From Chryseobacterium bernardetii (GTDB lineage: Bacteria; Bacteroidota; Bacteroidia; Flavobacteriales; Weeksellaceae), in contig NZ_CP033932.1 of NCBI RefSeq assembly GCF_003815975.1, forward strand, positions 3,949,501-4,013,500: a DNA stretch of 64,000 bases, read 5' to 3'. Position 1 is the first letter of the stretch, and each line of letters starts with the position of its first letter. Positions 59,002 through 64,000 of this stretch are shown here, one piece after another. Under the pieces are notes generated by a model. It worked only from the letters and a program-made list of their open reading frames with translations, did no database searches and was not told the origin of the DNA. The translations under genes and the position numbers were made by a program.

Positions 59002-61875
59002 ATGAAAAACAAAAGACAGGGATATTTCCTGCCTAAAACAGGAGTTATACTATTCACATTTTTATTCTGCAATCTGGCAGAAGCACAACAGCTTATAGAA
59101 TTAAGCGGAATCATCAGAAATACAGGAACCCAAAAGGGGCTTGACGCGGTAAAAGTTCAGGTTGAAAACACCCAGGACACCGCATCAACAGATAAGCTCG
59201 GTAATTTTAAAATAAGAACCAGAGTTACCATTCCTTTCCGTTTGATTATCAATAAAGATGGCTTCTCCAGCCAAACTGTAGAAATACTTTCACTTTCCAA
59301 TAAACTTACGATTGGGCTTAATCCTCAGAATACCATCATTGATGATGTGGTTATTTCTGCATCCCGGATCCCGGAAAAAATACTGAAATCTCCGATCGCT
59401 ATTGAGAAGATTGATATTAAAACAATCCGCGAAAGTCCGGCTGCATCCTTTTATGAAACCCTGGAGAATGTAAAAGGACTACAGCTGCTAACGTCCAGCC
59501 TTACTTTAAAAATCCCTAATTCAAGAGGATTCAATTCTCCTAATAATTTCAGGTTTATGCAGTTGGTGGATGGAGTAGATGTACAGTCTGCAACCCTAGG
59601 AGTCCCACTGGGAAATGCTATTGGGCCTACAGAACTGGATATTCAGTCTATGGAAGTCACTCCGGGAGCTGCTTCCGCATTATACGGTATGAACGCCATC
59701 AACGGATTGGCAAGCCTCCAGACCAAAGATCCATTTACTTCTGAGGGAATAAGTGTCTATTTTCGTGGTGGAGTGAATCATGTAGATAACTACAACCATA
59801 CAATAAGTTCTCTGGGAGAAAGTGCTGTCAGATTTGCCAAAGTATTCAATAAAAACTTTGCCGTTAAAGTAAACGCTTCCTATTTTACAGGAACCGACTG
59901 GGTTTCAAATAATCAGACCGATCAGAATCCCAATTCACTGGTTACGGCCAATCCTAATTTTTCTTTAGCCAATAACCCGGCAGAAGATCTTTGGAACAAA
60001 TACGGTGATGAAAGAAACAACAGAGTAGCAGTAAAAGTAAATTATAACGGAAAACCTGCCACATTCAATGTTTCCAGAACAGGATACCTGGAAAAAGACC
60101 TGGTAAGCCCGGAAGTAAAGAATATAAAATTTGATGCCGGATTATATTATCGTTTTGGAGATCAGTGGAAAGCGTCGTATGTTTACCGTTACGGCTTACT
60201 GGACGGAACTTTCCAGAGGGGAAACAAGATCCGTTTACAGAATGCAACCGTACAAAACCATAAAGTAGAACTTACAGGTAAAGAACTTACTTTCAGAGCC
60301 TATGTTTCCATAGAGAATACAGGAGATTCCTATAATCTGAAACCTTTGGCAGATAACCTTGATTTAACAAACCTTTCTAACAATAATTGGAAAAGCATCT
60401 TCCAAACGGCTCTTCAAAGTAATCTCGATGCAGGCACGAACCTGAATGAGGCTCTTATTCTTGCCCGCCAAGTAGCTGATAAGAATAGAGCTGTACCCGG
60501 AACTGCCGCCTTTGAACAGCTAAAAAATACCATCATCGGAATCAACAACTGGGATTCTGCCAATGCCGGAATTGCCGGAGCCCCTGCAACAGGTGGTGCA
60601 AAACTGGAACAGAAATCCAGGTTTTACCAGGGGGAACTTACCTATGATTTCAGCAGAGTTGTAAAGGTTTTTAATCTTTTGGCCGGAATAGATTACCGTT
60701 TATACAGCATCACTCCTGATGGAAACAATTTTGTAGATTTCACCAGACCTGTTAATGAAAGAAATATCCCTTTATCCAACGGTACTTTCGGTAAAGATGT
60801 TATCTATCAGAAATATGGAGCTTTCGCACAAGTTACCAAGCTTTTCTTTGATGAAAAACTAAAAATCAATGCTGCGCTCCGTATCGACAGAAATCCTGAA
60901 TTTGAAGCCAAGTTAAATCCGAGAATAAGCGTTGTATATTCTCCTGTGAAACAGCATAATTTCAGAGCTTCTTTTCAAAATGGTTACCGCTTTCCATCCT
61001 TATTTGAAGCCCTTTCCTTCGTGAATAACGGAAATGTAAGAAGAGTAGGCGGACTCACAAAAGTGAATGACGGGCTTGGGTATCTGGAAAACTCATATAC
61101 CTTAGCATCCATTGACAGGTTTACTGCTGCAGTAAATGCTGATGTAGATGGCGGAAAAACCCAAAACCAGGCTGCACAGGATAATAAACAGCTTTTAGCC
61201 GTTGCCAACCTTCAAAAATTACAGCCGGAAAAGATCAATTCATTCGAAATAGGTTATAAATCGGTGTTCTTTAATAATAAACTGGCTCTGGACTGGGATT
61301 TTTACTATAATATTTACGAAGGATTCCTCGGACAGGTGGAAGTAGCCGTGCCCAAAAACAGCCAGGTGGGAAGCAATACAGCGGTTTTGGCCATGCTGGA
61401 CAGAAGCAAACAGGACAGATACAGGGTTTATACCAACAGCAACAGTACTTACAAAAGCTATGGAACTTCTTTTGGGATCCGTTACAATGTAATTAAAAAC
61501 TATAATGTCAACGCCAATGTATCCTATAATGACCTGGCTTCCAACAATACTTCCGACCTGTTTATTACTGCCTTCAACACCCCAAAATGGATGGTAAATG
61601 TAAGTGTGGGGAACAGGGAAGTTTTTAAGAATATCGGATTTACGGTAGTAGCAAGATGGCAGAATGCTTTTGACTGGGAAAGTCCTTTGGCTTCAGGAAA
61701 GATCCCGGCTTATTATACGATAGATGCACAGGCAACCTGGAAGATTCCTGAAATTCATGCTAATGTAAAAATCGGAGCCACCAATCTCCTGAACAGACGT
61801 TACTTCCAATATGCGGCAGGTCCTGAAATAGGAGGTTTATACTATCTCGCTTTTACGTATGACTTAAAACTGTAA
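59002..61875 (+). CDS. TonB-dependent outer-membrane receptor, sulfur-cluster associated
   Basis: 957 aa. Signal peptide ending FLFCNLAEAQ. Carboxypeptidase-regulatory-like beta domain (about 33-115; LSGIIRNTGTQKGLDAVKVQ). Plug domain (about 125-250; VVISASRIPEKILKSPIAIE, then VTPGAASALYGMNAINGLAS). A 22-strand barrel follows to the C-terminal aromatic strand GLYYLAFTYDLKL. It imports a ligand across the outer membrane with TonB energy. Location after the cys genes and 4 nt before the siroheme/TSUP fusion suggests a sulfur compound (sulfonate, sulfate ester or thiol-metal complex) as ligand, unproven. No SusD partner follows, so polysaccharide uptake is unlikely. Its leader region holds a repeat element and the Cys-rich ORF. 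Confidence 0.93.
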   Translation: MKNKRQGYFLPKTGVILFTFLFCNLAEAQQLIELSGIIRNTGTQKGLDAVKVQVENTQDTASTDKLGNFKIRTRVTIPFRLIINKDGFSSQTVEILSLSNKLTIGLNPQNTIIDDVVISASRIPEKILKSPIAIEKIDIKTIRESPAASFYETLENVKGLQLLTSSLTLKIPNSRGFNSPNNFRFMQLVDGVDVQSATLGVPLGNAIGPTELDIQSMEVTPGAASALYGMNAINGLASLQTKDPFTSEGISVYFRGGVNHVDNYNHTISSLGESAVRFAKVFNKNFAVKVNASYFTGTDWVSNNQTDQNPNSLVTANPNFSLANNPAEDLWNKYGDERNNRVAVKVNYNGKPATFNVSRTGYLEKDLVSPEVKNIKFDAGLYYRFGDQWKASYVYRYGLLDGTFQRGNKIRLQNATVQNHKVELTGKELTFRAYVSIENTGDSYNLKPLADNLDLTNLSNNNWKSIFQTALQSNLDAGTNLNEALILARQVADKNRAVPGTAAFEQLKNTIIGINNWDSANAGIAGAPATGGAKLEQKSRFYQGELTYDFSRVVKVFNLLAGIDYRLYSITPDGNNFVDFTRPVNERNIPLSNGTFGKDVIYQKYGAFAQVTKLFFDEKLKINAALRIDRNPEFEAKLNPRISVVYSPVKQHNFRASFQNGYRFPSLFEALSFVNNGNVRRVGGLTKVNDGLGYLENSYTLASIDRFTAAVNADVDGGKTQNQAAQDNKQLLAVANLQKLQPEKINSFEIGYKSVFFNNKLALDWDFYYNIYEGFLGQVEVAVPKNSQVGSNTAVLAMLDRSKQDRYRVYTNSNSTYKSYGTSFGIRYNVIKNYNVNANVSYNDLASNNTSDLFITAFNTPKWMVNVSVGNREVFKNIGFTVVARWQNAFDWESPLASGKIPAYYTIDAQATWKIPEIHANVKIGATNLLNRRYFQYAAGPEIGGLYYLAFTYDLKL

Positions 61876-61879
61876 TATT

Positions 61880-63397
61880 ATGAGCAATTCCTTATATCCT
61901 GTATTTTTAAAACTTGAGACCTTAGCGTTACTCATCATCGGTGGCGGAAAAATAGCCCTTGAAAAACTGGAATCGGTATTGGGCAATTCTCCTGAAACTT
62001 CCATAAGATTAGTTGCTAAAGAGATCACTCCCGAAGTTCGGGCATTACAGAATCAATTTACCAATCTAAAATTATATGAAAGAGCTTATCACGGTGATGA
62101 TTTTAATGATATTGATGTAGCGATTATTGCAGTGAATGATATTGAATTAGCCGCACAAATTCGTGAAGATGCCCATCAAAAAAACGTATTGGTCAATATT
62201 GCAGACAAACCTGAACTTTGTGATTTTTACTTAGGCTCCATTGTTAAAAAAGGAAGCCTTAAAATTGCTATTTCTACAAATGGAAAATCACCAACCATCG
62301 CTAAAAGACTCAGGGAAACCTTCACAGAAACCATTCCTGATGAGATGGATCTTGTATTGAATAATATGCAGAGCATACGCAACCAGCTAAAAGGAGACTT
62401 TGACCATAAGGTGACAGAACTTAACAAAATTACAACTCAATATCTGTCTGATGGAAAACTTTCCCCGGCAAAGCCTGATCTTGAGATTGAAAAACTCATC
62501 AGCATTACTAAAACAGCCCAGAGGAAAGCCAATATTTATCTTGCCATCATAGGTGTAATGGTTCTTTTCGGAATCTTAGGGCTTGTGGTGTATCAGTTTG
62601 ATCTTTCAGATGATATTCAGACTTTTCTCAGCAAAGACGGTCATATCTTTTACTGGATGCTGTTTGCAGGATTTATGGCTGAAATTGTCGCTGGATCTAT
62701 GGGGATGGGATATGGTGTAATCTGTACCACTATCTTATTATTGCTGAACGTTCCTCCTCCCGTTGTAAGCGCAAGTATTCATTCTGCTGAATCCTTTACA
62801 ACCGCTGCCGGAGGATTCAGCCATTACAAACTGGGAAATGTTAATAAGAAAATGGTTTGGGTATTATTTCCGTTAGCTATTGTGGGGTCAATCATCGGTG
62901 CTTTGACTTTATCTCATTACGGCGAACATTATGCCCATATCGTAAAGCCCATTATTGCCTGTTATACCTTATATCTGGGATTCAATATTCTCAGAAATGC
63001 CTTTAAAGACAAAAATAAAAGCCGTATAAAAACCAAAAGAAGAACCAATCTGAGAGTACTGGGGCTTCTTGGTGGCTTTATAGATTCTTTTGCAGGAGGC
63101 GGATGGGGGCCTTTAGTAACCGGAACACTGATTAAAGAGGGGAGAATTCCCCGTTATGTTGTGGGAAGTTCTACAGTTGCTAAATTTTTGCTCACCTTAA
63201 CAAGTGCCATTACTTTTATTTTTACCATTGGGATCCATCACTGGAATATTGTTCTGGGACTTCTGCTGGGTGGAGTTTTTACTGCTCCATTTTCTGCGAT
63301 GCTTACATCCAGACTTCCTACGAAGAAAATGTTTGTAGTGGTGGGAATAGTCGTTATTCTGATGAGCCTCACAACTATTTTTAAATCATTATTATAA
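61880..63397 (+). CDS. Fusion: precorrin-2 dehydrogenase/sirohydrochlorin ferrochelatase + TSUP permease
   Basis: 505 aa with two unrelated halves. Residues 1 to about 150 are the Met8p/CysG-N type enzyme: NAD-binding LLIIGGGKIALEKLESVL (17-34), the catalytic Asp109 in NIADKPELCDFYLGS, and IAISTNGKSPTIAKRLRETF. About 60 helical linker residues follow. From about 215 comes a membrane permease of the TSUP/TauE-SafE family with the two characteristic repeats: GFMAEIVAGSMGMGYGVIC and GLLGGFIDSFAGGGWGPLV, and about eight helices. The first half completes siroheme synthesis after CobA; the second should move sulfate, sulfite or a related anion. Both serve sulfite reduction. It begins 4 nt after the TonB receptor gene. 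Confidence 0.92.
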   Translation: MSNSLYPVFLKLETLALLIIGGGKIALEKLESVLGNSPETSIRLVAKEITPEVRALQNQFTNLKLYERAYHGDDFNDIDVAIIAVNDIELAAQIREDAHQKNVLVNIADKPELCDFYLGSIVKKGSLKIAISTNGKSPTIAKRLRETFTETIPDEMDLVLNNMQSIRNQLKGDFDHKVTELNKITTQYLSDGKLSPAKPDLEIEKLISITKTAQRKANIYLAIIGVMVLFGILGLVVYQFDLSDDIQTFLSKDGHIFYWMLFAGFMAEIVAGSMGMGYGVICTTILLLLNVPPPVVSASIHSAESFTTAAGGFSHYKLGNVNKKMVWVLFPLAIVGSIIGALTLSHYGEHYAHIVKPIIACYTLYLGFNILRNAFKDKNKSRIKTKRRTNLRVLGLLGGFIDSFAGGGWGPLVTGTLIKEGRIPRYVVGSSTVAKFLLTLTSAITFIFTIGIHHWNIVLGLLLGGVFTAPFSAMLTSRLPTKKMFVVVGIVVILMSLTTIFKSLL

Positions 63398-63536
63398 AGT
63401 CAGGAAGCAGTAAAGGAAAGTTTTATTTGGATCAGCTTTCAAAAATAGTAACCTGAACAGTAACTGCCAGTTTCCAGTCATAATTTCCTCCTGTAAATTC
63501 AGTAAAACTACTGTATGGTCTTCATTAATGGAAAGT

Positions 63537-63544
63537 TATCTTTG
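63537..63544 (+). promoter_or_regulatory. -7 box of the bacteriocin-like peptide gene
   Basis: Perfect TATCTTTG, 64 nt before ATG 63609. The ATG at 63570 in the same frame would also lie downstream of it. Confidence 0.55.
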
Positions 63545-63608
63545 ATCTGTTATATATTCAATAACAAGTATGATCCTTATCCAAACAACAACTTTTAAAA
63601 CGACAACC

Positions 63609-63836
63609 ATGAAAAAATTAAACAGAAAAACATTAAAAAACATTGCCGGAGCCATTGGTATTGAGATTAATTTACCACTTCCTGTAGGTGTTTGTATCGG
63701 AAATCTAATTGGATTATGCCCTCCCAATACTCATTGCAGGGCAGATGAAAAATGCTATCCGGATGTTGCAGGACCCTGTATTAACGGAATGTGTCCATCA
63801 GGATATCAATGTCGTTCTGGTGAATGCATCAGATAA
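63609..63836 (+). CDS. Bacteriocin-like 8-cysteine peptide with GA-type leader
   Basis: 75 aa from ATG 63609 (MKKLNRKTLKNIAGA); the frame can be read from 63570, but the added residues are not leader-like. The N-terminus matches the Chryseobacterium 'bacteriocin-like protein' leader (KKLNRKxLKxIxGG), here ending Gly-Ala instead of Gly-Gly, which suggests cleavage by a C39-type peptidase-ABC exporter encoded elsewhere. The core has eight Cys in two similar halves: C-I-…-C-P-x4-C-R-x4-C, then C-I-x3-C-P-x4-C-R-x3-C. So it arose by internal duplication and may form four disulfides, knottin/EB-module-like. It has its own promoter. Activity unknown. Confidence 0.8.
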   Translation: MKKLNRKTLKNIAGAIGIEINLPLPVGVCIGNLIGLCPPNTHCRADEKCYPDVAGPCINGMCPSGYQCRSGECIR

Positions 63837-63846
63837 GAGAATGTAA

Positions 63847-63865
63847 AGGCTTTATATGAAAGCCT
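63847..63865 (+). terminator. Weak hairpin after the peptide gene
   Basis: AGGCTTT (63847-63853) / AAAGCCT (63859-63865), 5-nt loop, no T tract. It may act as a weak terminator or 3' end protector. No further gene can be supported to the window end. Confidence 0.4.
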
Positions 63866-64000
63866 AAGACTTCAGGGGGAGTAAAGAAAAAATGACAAAG
63901 CGATCGACTAAGCTGATACCATTCTGCTTCATCAGATCGATTGAATCAATTAATCTCTTTGCTCCCTTAAATTTAGCAGCAGTACATATTAGGTGTATTA

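Noticed and set aside
1..64000. CRISPR arrays, tRNA or rRNA genes, transposase genes, prophage genes.
   Set aside because: No regularly spaced repeats, cloverleaf-like sequences, transposase or phage proteins were found by reading.

Overview
The window looks like the chromosome of a Chryseobacterium-type flavobacterium (Bacteroidota, Weeksellaceae). The evidence is AT-rich DNA, promoters with the Bacteroidota -7 box TAnnTTTG, few Shine-Dalgarno sites, a secreted protease with a type IX secretion (T9SS) C-terminal sorting domain, a TonB-dependent receptor with a carboxypeptidase-regulatory-like N-domain, and a small peptide with the 'LKNIAGA' leader of Chryseobacterium bacteriocin-like proteins. 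The genus is an inference from protein resemblance; no rRNA or tRNA gene is visible.

Layout. 1-545: 3' end of an esterase. 634-7073: a MocR regulator divergent from a biotin operon (ferritin-like protein, bioF, bioD, bioB, bioA). 7139-9222: MFS exporter divergent from an AraC regulator. 9223-11480: small hypotheticals, a Crp-type regulator, and a small membrane protein in front of a heavy-metal RND efflux operon (11669-17165) whose pump is fused to its outer-membrane channel. 17480-19288: unusual nitronate-monooxygenase-like protein with a cysteine-rich C-terminal half. 19527-28791: oxidoreductases (two aldo/keto reductases, two SDRs, NDH-2, a large FAD dehydrogenase) and a CLC chloride channel. 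28925-31151: SUKH-like protein ending in an L7/L12-like domain, then an exported rhodanese/thioredoxin pair. 31606-33786: ChrA, DoxX and 3-methyladenine glycosylase.

34026-45682 reads as a collagen/proline-peptide utilisation region. It has DPP-IV and Xaa-Pro aminopeptidase (minus strand), then an AraC regulator and a complete trans-4-hydroxy-L-proline to 2-oxoglutarate operon (deaminase, semialdehyde dehydrogenase, epimerase, D-amino-acid dehydrogenase), then a secreted M43 metalloprotease. 45969-48889 holds an acetyltransferase, a DoxX protein and a polysaccharide deacetylase divergent from an AraC regulator.

49000-63397 is a complete assimilatory sulfate reduction cluster: Rrf2 regulator, cysH (APS-reductase type), cysD, cysN, cysE, cysK, cobA, cysJ, cysI, then a TonB receptor and a protein fusing precorrin-2 dehydrogenase/ferrochelatase to a TSUP permease. 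Between cysI and the receptor is an unlisted 27-codon ORF ending Met-Cys-Met-Cys-Cys, followed 12 nt later by a hairpin: a candidate cysteine-sensing leader peptide. After it comes a ~300-bp repeat element. The window ends with an 8-cysteine bacteriocin-like peptide.

Best candidates for something undescribed: the Cys-terminated leader in the sulfur cluster; the diiron ferritin-like protein that starts the biotin operon; the siroheme-enzyme/TSUP fusion; the pump/channel fusion with a preserved internal signal peptide; the NMO-like cysteine-rich protein; and the duplicated 8-Cys peptide.
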